Positions 11,341-22,833 of a stretch of 64,000 nucleotides of DNA are shown piece by piece; position 1 is the stretch's first letter; each line of letters starts with the position of its first letter. The notes beneath the pieces were generated by a model, which saw only the letters and a list, made by a program, of their open reading frames with translations, was not told the origin of the DNA and made no database searches. The stretch lies in the NCBI GenBank assembly GCA_037974665.1, contig CM075771.1, forward strand, positions 21,339,425 to 21,403,424, in the 5' to 3' direction. A program made the translations under genes and the position numbers. Source of the stretch: Ehretia macrophylla (Eukaryota > Streptophyta > Magnoliopsida > Boraginales > Ehretiaceae).

Positions 11341-13893
11341 TGGAGGTGTTCTTTTTTCTTTTCTTTTTTTATTTAAAGGGTTTGAAATTCTTCTTTCTCT
11401 TTCTTCTATTCACTGTATTCCACTAATGATTCGATTCTTGAGTTTTCATTTGGTAGAGAGAATCGAGAGATTACAGTGGCATAAAAGACTTTTTGGTTCT
11501 CGTCACTATGTGTACAATACTTGAGATTTGGCTCATCTTTATAGGCCACTAACAATATAAACGCGCTTTTAGTGGCTTTGTTAGAGACTTTTAGTGGCCT
11601 TCTCCAACAGCTTAATTAAAAGCTTAAAATCTCTATATATATATATATAGAGAAGATGTTAGAGCCTTTTGTTTTTAACAATTTTTTTAAATTTTTTTTA
11701 TTTTGTAGGAAATTTTTACAACTAATGTTCATGTCTTACACATTTTTTAAATTCATCTGACACAAAAAATAGATTGATTAAATGTAAGGAAATTGGTAGA
11801 GTGAAACTAAAATAGAGATTCCCTAAAATAAAAAATTGATTACATATAAAGAAGCCGTTAGAGTGAAACTGAAATAAAAATCTCTAAATATAAAAAAATA
11901 ATTTAAAATCTCTACATGTAAAGAAAACAAAAAAACTGTGAAAATTGGCCTTACTAGAAGGAAATGAAAATGGGAAACAACAATTTACATTACCGGCAGT
12001 ATTTAATTTTATTCTATTGAGGGGTGTATATTAAAATCTAGGCACTTTCTTTGGTTTGAAAGTTAACCTTACCAGATACAACTTTATGAGAAATTTAATG
12101 GTTATAAACTATTTTAATTGCATAAATAGTTTATATTAAGTTAATGTCTCATCTAAAAGTTTAACTTATGCTAAGCAAGCGGGTAATGGATAATTTTTTT
12201 AGCATATTTACTCATGGATAGGTTTTAACAACCACAGGTCCACAAGTGCAATTAGTATTATAGGCATAAAAAATAATTACTTTGATTCTTTTTTCTAGTG
12301 ACTAAAAATGGTTAACTCAAATTATTCCTTATACCCATAACATCCACTTATAAATTATACAAATATATTATCTTTCACCGATGTGAGATGTCTCAATTTA
12401 AAATGGATGACGGTGTGTTTTAAACTTAGCGCTTTTTTATACTTAAACTTTAATAACATATTAAGTTATCATCTTATTTAAAAGTTTAATTTGTTAAAAA
12501 AAATTTATTATATTATTTATTATTTTTAACAATTGACCCTATAAAATCTTGTGCATAATATTTCAATTCTAATTTTGCGGGCTCAACTATCTCTGCAATA
12601 AGCATAAATTGCTAGCCATAGAGATGTTAGATGACCATATTCCATGCAACATTTGGCAATGTTTTTAAGTCACGCCATTATAGTTTGTAGAGAAGACTAG
12701 AAACAAATGGGAAAAGTAAAAAAAAAGATGTCCCAGTCAATCATAACAGGTTAAACAAAATTAATTACTAGTCAAATGCAATTCAAAAAACCTGTGAATA
12801 TAATAATTATATATTTGCGTGATCAGTGAAAGGGATGGTCAGAAGATTAATCTTTTTAAAGACGAGTTAGTCACGTCAAATGCATCTTTAATATCACTTA
12901 GTGGGTTCAATATGCTATTATAATTAATTAAGTATTTAATAGTTTCGGCTCAAGATCATATCGTAATTAGTATTGCCGCGAGCAAGATCATTCATAAATG
13001 AATTCTCTTCAAGTAACATTTTCACGTCAGATGTCTTACCTCTTCCTATGCCATTTAAGGATTTTTATTTTTTTTTGCAAAAGTGTTCAAAGAGTTGGTA
13101 CAACATTTTATTTTTTTTGATAAAAATCCTTTCCTTCGTAATAAAAATGTTAAAAGGTCATGATTCAAGTATTAGTATCGACACATAGCTTGGACGATTG
13201 GTATACCCGTGAGAAAGGTCTTATTAGTTTTCTTGTATTTTTTTTTTCTCTTTCACCTTTATCTAATATAGATAAAAGATTATCCGCTAGAGTTACTCTT
13301 AAATCTTTACTTACCATTTTTTTTTTCTAATACTGGCTGAATTTTTTTTTATATCATTATCTCTTTGCGACACGCGAAATCTTTGATGTGGTAATATAGT
13401 TCCTTGCATCAGAAAAAGAAAAGATTATTAGGATCATATTTTGAGTTGGTCAAACTTGTCCCTGTCTCCATGAATTCGTTGAAGGGAACCGAATGTGAAG
13501 TTACTTAAAAAAATGTAAAAATGCTTCGACCAGAAAAAGAACATGGAAAAATTCTGAGGTTTTGCGTGTGGGCCAATTTTTATGATGACGTCAACTCGTT
13601 GGTCCAAATTTATTTTAATGGCAATTTCTATGATATTTTATGATTTTCTTCTTTGGGACAATACGGCGCAGCCGCGCATACTTTTGATTTACATTTTTGG
13701 GCTAAAAAATCGGCTCAAGCCGATTGTTTTCTAACGCCGCCAACCATGAAAAAGGCACGCCTTAAAAGGTAAAACACGCGCACCATCAAAGCTTCAACCC
13801 CACTTCACCGCCGGCTCAAATTATGGAAAGATGCTTCTTTTATTTTGTTTCCCTTTTTTTGTTTATCTTTTTTAATGACGGAAAAGTTATTGG
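11341..13893. other. Intergenic region, no gene seen
   Basis: AT-rich, with a short perfect palindrome CTCTATATATATATATATAGAG-like around 11632-11653 and loosely repeated 'aatctctaca/aaatctctaaata' phrases to 11935. No coding region. The right edge is the target duplication of a LINE insertion. Confidence 0.4.
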
Positions 13894-13908
13894 AGCAAAG
13901 ATTTAGTT

Positions 13909-14152
13909 TTTTGTTTTTGTTTTTTTGGACGACAGATTATAATATCATTAAATAGAAAGAGTAACAATTACATCAACCCATACCGGTGGGGATAAGTCTG
14001 AGTACAGAAAATCAAATTAAAGAAAGTAGAAAGTATATTAGAGAATCAATTTAAAGATAGAGTGTCATCTCTTAAGTTTTTTGTAATTCAATTTGCGGCT
14101 TTGTTACCCGATCTACGAACCAAGCTGAAAGAGGCTTGCGAGATTACAAGGC
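13909..14152 (-). mobile_element. Short 5'-truncated LINE with 15-bp target duplication
   Basis: The 15 bases AGCAAAGATTTAGTT occur at both 13894-13908 and 14153-14167. The left side is T-rich (13909-13928), which is the poly(A) tail of a minus-strand copy. Read on the minus strand, the far end encodes a remnant like SFSLVRRSGNKAANCITKNL, matching the RNase H-like end of plant LINE ORF2 (usual pattern VRRExNxxAHxxAK). It is followed by a 3' tail with CTTTCTATTTAATGATATTA and CTGTCGTCC before the A-run. Only about 244 bases were inserted. Confidence 0.78.
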
Positions 14153-14167
14153 AGCAAAGATTTAGTT

Positions 14168-17100
14168 AGATTCACTTAAAAGTTGCAAAATCTCATAATG
14201 TAGTAATATGTACTAATACATGTTCCAAATCAATTAATAAGTAGACTCAAATTCAAAACTTTTAACATTCAAACAAATACAATATTATGCTCGTGGATAA
14301 ATGTTTATTTTCATCGGACGGCTTATTGCGGCCAGGCCCTCCACCAAACACCACCTAAAAATTCACTTTTAATTCCCATTTGAACAAAATGGATGAAGAG
14401 AATGCTTTAGAAGCTAATAAAGAAGACATGGCATGTTACACTAAAGATGGTAATAACTTAAAATGGGAAAACGTGAAATGGTCACTTAATTCACTAAGAA
14501 AAAACACAAATAGGCACTTTTAATCCAACTAATTAAATTAGCTATTAGCTCATGTTATTGTAAGGAGAATTGTGTAAACCAGAAGAAGAACACTTAATGA
14601 TGCAAATTCTATTAAAAAACTAAAGAGTAGATTTTGTATTAGAGACTGGGGACATGTCTATGTGGAAAAGTGTAGATGTTTTGGAATACTTCTACCACGG
14701 GATAATAAATATATCACTCTTTCCTGGTTTTGGAATGCAATAACAGAATAATTAAAGTTGAGTCAAAAAGATTTATGATAAATATTCCATTGCTTAGTTT
14801 AAGAGCAATTTAAATTATTTGAACCACTAGCAAATTAGAATAATGAGTACAAATAGTATATTTTTATTTGCACTAGTTAAACTTCAAATGATTATCATTA
14901 TTGTTGAATCCGAGAGGGGTATGACCAGTCATGTTTGATTTTAAAAATAAGACCAAATCTTTTACATTTTTCATATTATTTTCGTATAAGCTATATGTCA
15001 TCCTTTTATTCTTTTACTTTTTTTATATAATTAATTTTGTATTATATATATATATGCCTTTGGTGTTTCGTTGAATATATGAAACCAACAAATGCTTTGG
15101 ATTAGCATCGCTGTTTAGATGATGATAGTGTGGCTACCATTAGCCACGTCAAAGTTGCATACTTGAAATCATTTCATGTCTCGCAAACCAAAGAATATAA
15201 TTATCTACTTATCATCCTGTTACAAAACAAGAATGATCATTATATGTGCCCCTCGTTCGTGACTAATAACTCAAGTGGTGATGACATGGTGGTAATAGTG
15301 GTGGCAGCAACTAAGCATGGTGAGGCATAGGAGGGCTTAATGGTTAGCATTGGGTGAAAAAAAAACACCATGTCAAAGCAAAATGTGCTCCACATATTCC
15401 TTACAAGACCACCACGTTGCACCCTTTCAAACGGGGATTTGTCGCCTGGTTTGGTCCCTCCAACTCCGCCCAAGAGCCCCCCCTCACTTCATAGTAGCAT
15501 TTTCTATAATCAATCATCATTGCGCACTTCTTCTCATTTCGATGCTTTCTTTTGACCTTTTGGAAACCCTTTCCTGGTTAAACTCCAGAAGGTTTATTTA
15601 GTGACCGTGAGTTGAAGATTCGGTTCACGTATTGAGTTTGAATAAGTTATAAAATTACATTTTTTGAAATCAATTTTAATAAATTTTATGTTTAATTAGA
15701 ATATATATATTTTTAAAATAATTTTATATCTCAAAATTTAATATTTTGATAAGAGCTCGAAGAGTTTAACAAAGAGATTTATTTCTTGCTTTATTTCGTT
15801 CTCTTTTTCTCATTTGGTGGGAGAAAGGAGTGAGATCACTTACATGTTGACTAGTAATAGCATGAAATGGTGCCAACACCCATAAGAAGGAAGCCGTTTA
15901 GATCTTCTCAAACATGAATATTTTGGAGATTATTTTAAGCTTAGTGGGGATTGCAATGATTAAGAATAGATTTTTAGCCCACGAGGTGATCAAATTCGGG
16001 GGTATGTTCCATCGTTGCCCCTCATATGGGTCCCCCAATTACCGCTTGTACCCCTCTATTAATTCCAATTTCATCTTTTACTATGCCTACAGACTCATGG
16101 AATTCGTATGTATAGGTCCCAAATACATTTTTTTAAAAGTTTAAATTTTGTCTTTATAATTTAATTTTTTTTAATTTAATCCTTATTATTTTTTAAAAAT
16201 TTTAATTTCGTCTTTATTATTTATTTTTCTAATTTCATTTTTATTATTTTTTTAAAAGTTTTAATTTCGTCCTTATTATTTTCTAAAAATTTTGATTTCA
16301 TCCTTACCATCAATAGGGACCATTAGTGCAATTTTTTCTATTGTTTCTCCGAAATTTTAAATTCGTTCTTATTGCTCAAAATTAATCAATTTAGTCTCTA
16401 TTATTTAAAAAAAAAATTAATTTAGTCACATTTATTTTAAACATTAAGAACTAATTTGAATTTTATATGAAAATCATAGGGACTAGATTAAATTTTTTTG
16501 AGAAATAATATGGAATAAATTGACTAATTTTGAACAATATGGACGAATTTGAATTTTTTAAAAAAATTATAGAGACTAATTTAAAATTTTAGGAAAATAT
16601 TAGGGATAAAATTAATTTTTTTAGAAAAAATAGGGATGAAATTGATAAATTTTAAACAATAAGAACAAAATTAAAACTTTAGAGAAACAATAAGGTTTAA
16701 ATGTGCTATTTTTCCTCTGCCATTTTTGTGTGTCTCTCTTTTTCTTTTTCTTTTTTTGTTTACAATTTTTTGTCCCACTTTTCCTTTCAAGTAATCTACC
16801 GTTTGCTTGATAAACTAATCTATGCTCTACTATTGACTTGTAGAATACTACTCCTTGCTTCAACTCTCCCTTTGTGCGAATTTATGTCATTTTAGAATAC
16901 ATATTGTCTGATTTATAATTAATTTGAAACATATATTAAGGCACAATACCTTATCATAAGATTTATAACTTTCAATTTGATTTGTGGGCCTAAATTGTGT
17001 TCATCGACATTAAATAAATAAATAAATAAAAATCCCCTTTGTGTGTGTGAGAGAGAGAGTGGGTTGGGGGAGTGGTGCTTTTTGCATACGGGTTAGACAG

Positions 17101-19518
17101 AATTATTACGCTGCCTAATACAATCATTAAATTTAATGTGTAATCATCACAAAATTTGGGGCTCTTCTGTACAGTGCTGTATATGGGAATGCTTTTTTGC
17201 ATCAACGTGCACAGATAGAATAATGGATCTTAAATATCCTTAATTGACTAGGAACCTATATGGACTAGGTCATCTAGGGGGCCAAAAAATTCACTCCCTA
17301 GACGCAAAATGCCTTTTAGACTTTGCGTTAGTGCACGTAAAAGGTTGCTTCATAGTTGATACTCCTCTATCTTCCCTTAGCTTTTGCTTTAATGGAAGGC
17401 CACTTCACAGTTGAGACTCGTATAAATATTGCGAGCCGAAGGTTAATTATGGGAATGGGAAGAGTTGATTTCATCTTTGCCATCGTAATTTTGGAAGAAA
17501 AAAACGAATTTTCTTGTGCAAATATGGTTGAATAATTCATCCATATTTTGTATTTAGCTTTTTCATATTTCTCTCGAATTAAATCCAATTGAGTCAATGT
17601 AATTGACTTGTTATTTGGGAAGGAAAGAAAAGGGAACAAACCTCAATAATATAGCAAGATAATTCGGTGTATGAAATTTTTATTATATCAAAAGTTAGAC
17701 AAAAAAATGTAGTGTGGGATATCGCTAATCCACTAAGACATAATGAAATTAAAAGAAACAAAGAAGAATAAATATCAGATGCTAACCATTTATGGTTCTC
17801 ACTATTTTCAATGATTGAGTTTGGTTTAGGATAAACCCCTGGTATACTCTAGACCTTCGAAGCCACAATCAGAATTGTGGGTCGGTAGATTTTTGATTGG
17901 ATACTAGTAATTTGCACTAATCAAGGCGCAAATAGGATCAAATGACCACGGGACCCTATTGTAATTTTATTGAAGATATTTTGATACTCAAGTTAATAGT
18001 TGAAAAAGGAAAAAAAATATGTAAAGCATGGTATAATATATAGAAAGTAAAGTATAAGGTTAGAGGTGATCGGAGTGTTGAAGATGATGATTGAAGGTGG
18101 ATGAGTGGTAATTTCGGCAGGGTTTTGGTATGGTGGATAAACGTGAGTCTATCAAGGCTAGGGGGAGGCCTATTTGTAGTGGTCCACTGCCTTGTGGTTC
18201 AAGTCAACTCTGCCCTAGCAAAGAATCAATCCTACAGTATGAAATTCGATCGGGAGTCTAGCATAACAATTATGGTTAAGTCGGTTTTGCTATGTATATG
18301 ATTTGTTGTTGTGGCTCTGCATTAATCAAAGGCCAATGGATCAAACTGAATAGGGTGAGATCGCTCCAGTCGCTTCGGTCTATTCGCGATCCAGATGAAG
18401 CGACTTCAGATCACTTGTTAGCAGGGACAGAGTCAAAAATTTAGAAGAGAAGGGGGGAAGAGAGGGGGAGGGCGAAGTTTTTTTTTTTTTTTTACAGTAA
18501 TGTTGGGGGCTGTTTTTTTTTTTTTTTTTTGGTACAGTATTATTTGCAAACAATAATATGCAACTATGGTAATTTGAACTCAGACCATCAATATGAATGT
18601 ATTTATAATTAACTACTACAACTAATTCCACATTTTTAAAGATTTTTATAACTTTTTCACTTTTAGTTGGGGGGGCCAAATCTTAATTTTTTTTAAAAAA
18701 TCCATTAAACTTTTTTCTTTTTTCTCGAAGTTGGGGGTGTCGGGGCTCCCGCCGGCCCCCCTCTCCCTCCGCCCTTGCTTGTTGGGCCAGTCGAGATGAG
18801 CCAAACGTTCCAAATTTGTCTAGTTCGCCTCTGTTAAGTCCAGATCAAATATGATACATCACGAAATAAGTTGAGATCAAACTAAAATTAAATTTTGATC
18901 ACTACATATATTTTATAGATCGGAAAGAATATTATACACTAATTATTGATAATAGATGACTAGACAGATAAAGTGAATTCAGGATAAGAGTCGAGCCCCA
19001 TGAAATCGACCGTCCATCAGGTCCGCATATTATTTGTACCAAATTGTCAAGTCTAAGTCCCCACATCATAGAGACATAACATCAAGCTATAAATTGTTGC
19101 ATACCAAGTTGGATGTACAAATTCTCAAGGTAGGCATAAACCTTTCATACTTGATAGGGAAGGTTGTGGACTTGTACAATGGTTATGTCGTATTAATTAA
19201 CCCAAATGAATTTGCTGCAAATGGTTCGTGTTTAGGTTTGTTGGTTTATCGTAGTTAATTGCCTGAAAAGTTAAAAATATACCGTTTGCTTTGATTGAAA
19301 TGTCCCAGAGTTGATAAAGAAGAATGGGACAATTGTAAAAGAGAATCTTGATTTCCACAAAAAAAAAAAAAAAGATGAAAAAAAAATGGAATCGGCTGCC
19401 AGCGGCTTGAGGCACAAGGTAAATATTGGACCCAAAATTCAATCACGAAAGAATATATGATCAATCTTTCTACGATGTGAATTTCACATTGCAGCATCGA
19501 AGTTGGCATAAGTTGGCA
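14168..19518. other. Intergenic region, mostly unassigned
   Basis: No open frame with recognisable protein features. It holds the low-complexity inverted-repeat block at 16137-16700 and two T-runs near 18480 and 18513 beside a segment (about 18530-18620) that may be a minus-strand SINE remnant. The rest shows nothing definable. Confidence 0.4.
16137..16700. repeat. AT-rich imperfect inverted repeat of 'rate-of-ATT' minisatellite type
   Basis: The left half repeats phrases such as TTTTAATTTCGTCCTTATTATT about four times (16145-16310). The right half carries their reverse-complement versions (AATAAGAACAAAATTAAAAC, 16600-16700). The whole block is therefore a loose long inverted repeat, possibly a decayed foldback or MULE end pair. 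No clean ends or target duplication were found. Confidence 0.5.
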
Positions 19519-19528
19519 TTAATCATTA

Positions 19529-20510
19529 GAGTAAAATGCACCATACTTTCTTATGTTTTCACAAAGTTGCATCATAAACTCTGTGTTTTAAAAAGTCGCG
19601 TTATAAATCCTATGTTATGGAAAACGTTGCATACACGCCCCAAACTCAAATTCTGTTTAACTCTGTTAGTTAGTTTTGTAAAAAGATAAAATTGTCCTCG
19701 TTTAAAGATAAATCCGTCAAATGGGGTATTTGTAACTTTTTTGATATCAGAAGGGGGTATTTATCACTTTTTTAATATTAGAGGGAGGTATTTACAACAT
19801 TTTTTATTTTGCAATATCAGAACTATGTGCTAGTCTACCTTCTAAGGAGATCTACAACCTTAAACTAATAAATATCATTTAATTAAAAGAATAAAAAAAC
19901 GTATAGCTTATATAACAGAACATTGATGTCTACCATAAAAAATATAAATCTTATGCTTGAAGATCAAAATCATATTGCAACTAGCAATAATCGTACCTTC
20001 ACTTGGAATCACGTTCTTCTACAAGTAGATTAAAAATTTTTAAATCAGTGCAAAATCAACTTCAAATCGAAGAAAAATCACTTTGAAATAGTTTTTCTCT
20101 CTAGGATTGTCAATTTTTTTTATTTTTTTATCTTTGAAGGAGCAATTTACATCTTTATAAAAAAACATAGGGGCAATTAGAAACCTTATAAAAAATACAA
20201 AGGACAATTTACAACCTTATCGAAAACACAATGGGTCATTTACAACCTTATCGAAAACACAAGGGGCAATTAGCAACTGATGTTAAAAAGGGTATTTTCG
20301 TCATTCTGTATGTATTTTAAAACTTGATAAATGCCATACTTGCATTTCAAGTGTGTGTATTACACTCACGTTAAAATTGACAGAAAAATAGATGGCGGGG
20401 GGTTATATGCAACGTTTTCCATAACATAGGATTTATAACGCGACTTTTTAAAATACAAAGTTTATGATGCAACGTTGTGAAAATACAGAGGGATATGGTG
20501 CATTTTACTC
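19529..20510. mobile_element. 982-bp Mutator-type MITE with ~110-bp terminal inverted repeats
   Basis: Both ends are long inverted repeats: the left end from GAGTAAAATGCACCAT through the CGCGTTATAAATCCTATGTT region to about 19640, and its reverse complement at about 20395-20510. They differ at only a few positions in the inner half. The element is flanked by TTAATCATTA on both sides (19519-19528 and 20511-20520). That is the 9-bp duplication typical of Mutator elements plus one chance base. There is no transposase, so it is non-autonomous. The interior holds a short minisatellite. Confidence 0.88.
20138..20280. repeat. ~31-bp minisatellite inside the Mutator-type MITE
   Basis: About 4.5 copies of a unit built around 'GGGCAATTTACAACCTTAT' followed by 'aaaacacaa', with copies 3 and 4 nearly identical. 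Confidence 0.75.
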
Positions 20511-21100
20511 TTAATCATTATTGACGCAATCCATTTTCAGATTTTTTGAGTAGTAAATCTTGTTTATCTCTTCTTCTGATAGATTGGATTTTTAGTCCTC
20601 CTCCGTGATTGTATAATCTGGTAAGGGTTAATATTCCAAGTAAGGAATAGACTACTGTGTAATATTCCAGTTGACAAAAGAAGAAAAAGAAAAAAATATT
20701 TATTTTTACTTAAATTTGTAAACTAATTTTCTATTGAAAGGATCAAATTAAAATCTATTTCTCACTTTAACCTGAGACAGAAAATTCTCTGTTGTTGAAA
20801 ATTTAAGGCATTAGCTAATATGGTGAGATTTTTAAGTGGTTTATAGACTTGTGGTCGTAGTGAGATAGTTATAAGTTATTTCATTTGCGATCTTATTAAT
20901 TTAGTGCTTGTGGAAAAATTCCTCCACTAATCTTCATTAATCGTAAAATCAACTTTTACCGATATATTAAAGAGGATTTGAATTTTGTAAATCCTATAAA
21001 TGTTAATTTGTGGAATGAAATCGATTTACTTGCTGAGCAAAAAAAAAAAAAAAAGATGATTTGAATTCAAGAATGAACTTAGAATTTTTGTTTAGTGGCC

Positions 21101-21377
21101 CCCAAGGCATGGCTTAGTTGGTCTTGTGGTGAACGTGCCAATGGGGCAACCCAGGTTCAAATCCCTGCAGCGATTAAGGTTCCGTTCTTGATTTAACTAG
21201 TGCATCTCTTGGGACGTGACGCTGCATCGCGAGAGTTTTGGTTCACATTCATCCGTTGAAGGCCATTCATATGCGATACCCGTGCTTCAGCCCAGATTCT
21301 ACTTGGATTGAAGTTCGGGCCTCTTTACATGGGGTTGGGTGAGTAGGGATGTTTATCTCGTAAATCAAAAAAAAAAA
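21101..21377 (+). mobile_element. tRNA-derived SINE
   Basis: Starts with a tRNA-like head. A polymerase III A box TGGCTTAGTTGG lies at 21110-21121 and a B box GGTTCAAATCC at 21154-21164, at tRNA-like spacing. About 200 bases of unrelated body follow, and the element ends in an A-run (21367-21377). Spacing and box sequences fit plant tRNA-related SINEs. The head cannot fold into a full functional tRNA gene as read. I found no convincing target duplication, so the outer edges are approximate. Confidence 0.78.
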
Positions 21378-22662
21378 CTTATACAATTTAGTATTCACAT
21401 ATAAATAATTTTTCTAGTAAAGGTTAATTTAATATTTCAGCCTAAAACTACTTTCGAAATACATACATTTAAAAAAAAAAAAAATTGAGTTGAAGCCCCC
21501 ACTCAATCAAAGGAAGTTCCGCCCTTGTTTGCATCCTCTTGTAACATAAGCGATCTTCTCTTATAAGTACTTTTTTTATTATTATTATTTATCATTGTCA
21601 CTTTATGACAATTTCGATTATTTCTTTAGAAAAAACTCTTAAAAATGTCAGGATAGACTTTTCATCCGACTGTGAGTGTGATGCGAACCCTACGTCATTT
21701 TAGAGTTGGAGAATCCGTATGATGTTTTGAGGAATTTCCTTTACCCCTCACTCTGATGATGTCACTGGGTCTAGTATAAATAGAAACTGTGCCATGTTTA
21801 AGATTCCTCAACCTGATCTGAATACGCATTTAATCATGTCAAATGATGCTTTACAGGTCTAAATATCTCTGATATGCACCCATGTGTGCTCCAGTAGAGA
21901 AAAGGATGATCATACGCTGGCGTCAGCGTGACGATATTGTGAAGCTTGAACTTTTTCGTTTTGTATCACTCATACAACTAATAAATGGTGGTGAAAGAAA
22001 GTTATTTGTACATGAACAAAATGAATTGGAAAAAAGCAGATATCAGGGCCTAGTGGAATGAAAAAGTGAAAGGTTTTGCTTCGACCTCTTAAAAGCTACT
22101 TAAGTTTTGATTAAACAAAATATATCTAATTGTTTTGGATAAGTCGAGGGATAAAGAAATGAGGTTCTACCCATCTTTCCCTTTGGGATGCTACTTTCCA
22201 TTTCTTTTTTCTTTTCCTCATCCTCTTAGAATCTTTCTTGATCTTTTGGGTTCTGGCAAACATAACTTACATATTAAATATTGTTATATATCACTTGAGT
22301 AATACTTTATCAATCTTGATATGATAAAAGTTATTGCTATATAAAAAGAGATACCAACTTATTATCTATTCATCTTACGAACATATTTTTGTTTGGCTCT
22401 GTTTTTTCTTAATAAATGAGAAAGAAAAGAAGCAATTAAATAAATTCATACATAGTCCACTAAATATACTGAAAATCAGGTACTATCTAGTGAACAAGCA
22501 TGATTGAGTTATAATTCAATAAGGTTTTGTTCTGGCCAATTTTAATTGCTTCAATAACTGATCAGCCAAGCGACAACTATTTAAGTAATATAATTTTTTT
22601 GTCTAACATTCAATACATAAATTTTTACCGTATAAATAAAAGAGATAAGACATCATATGAGT

Positions 22663-22833
22663 GATAAATTACTATCCATACATATTTGTCTTGCAAATAA
22701 ATAAAAGAGGATATCAAGAGTGTGTCATTCACCTGACTTATAAGAGATGATAAATTGCTATCCATACATATTTGTCTTGCAAATAAATAAAAGAGGATAT
22801 CAAGAGTGTGTCATTCACCTGACTTATAAGAGA
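22663..22833. repeat. Perfect-looking 86-bp tandem duplication
   Basis: 22663-22748 and 22749-22833 are the same sequence (GATAAATT...ATAAGAGA) with one clear internal difference (ATTACTA versus ATTGCTA). Such high identity implies a recent local duplication. Confidence 0.92.

Noticed and set aside
15130-15601. Several 60-83 codon frames on both strands
   Set aside because: Mutually overlapping, without conserved text or splice structure.
20950-21060. A-run preceded and followed by GA(G/T)GATTTGAATT
   Set aside because: Looks like a tiny retroposed piece, but the flanking repeats differ and the match is short and AT-rich.
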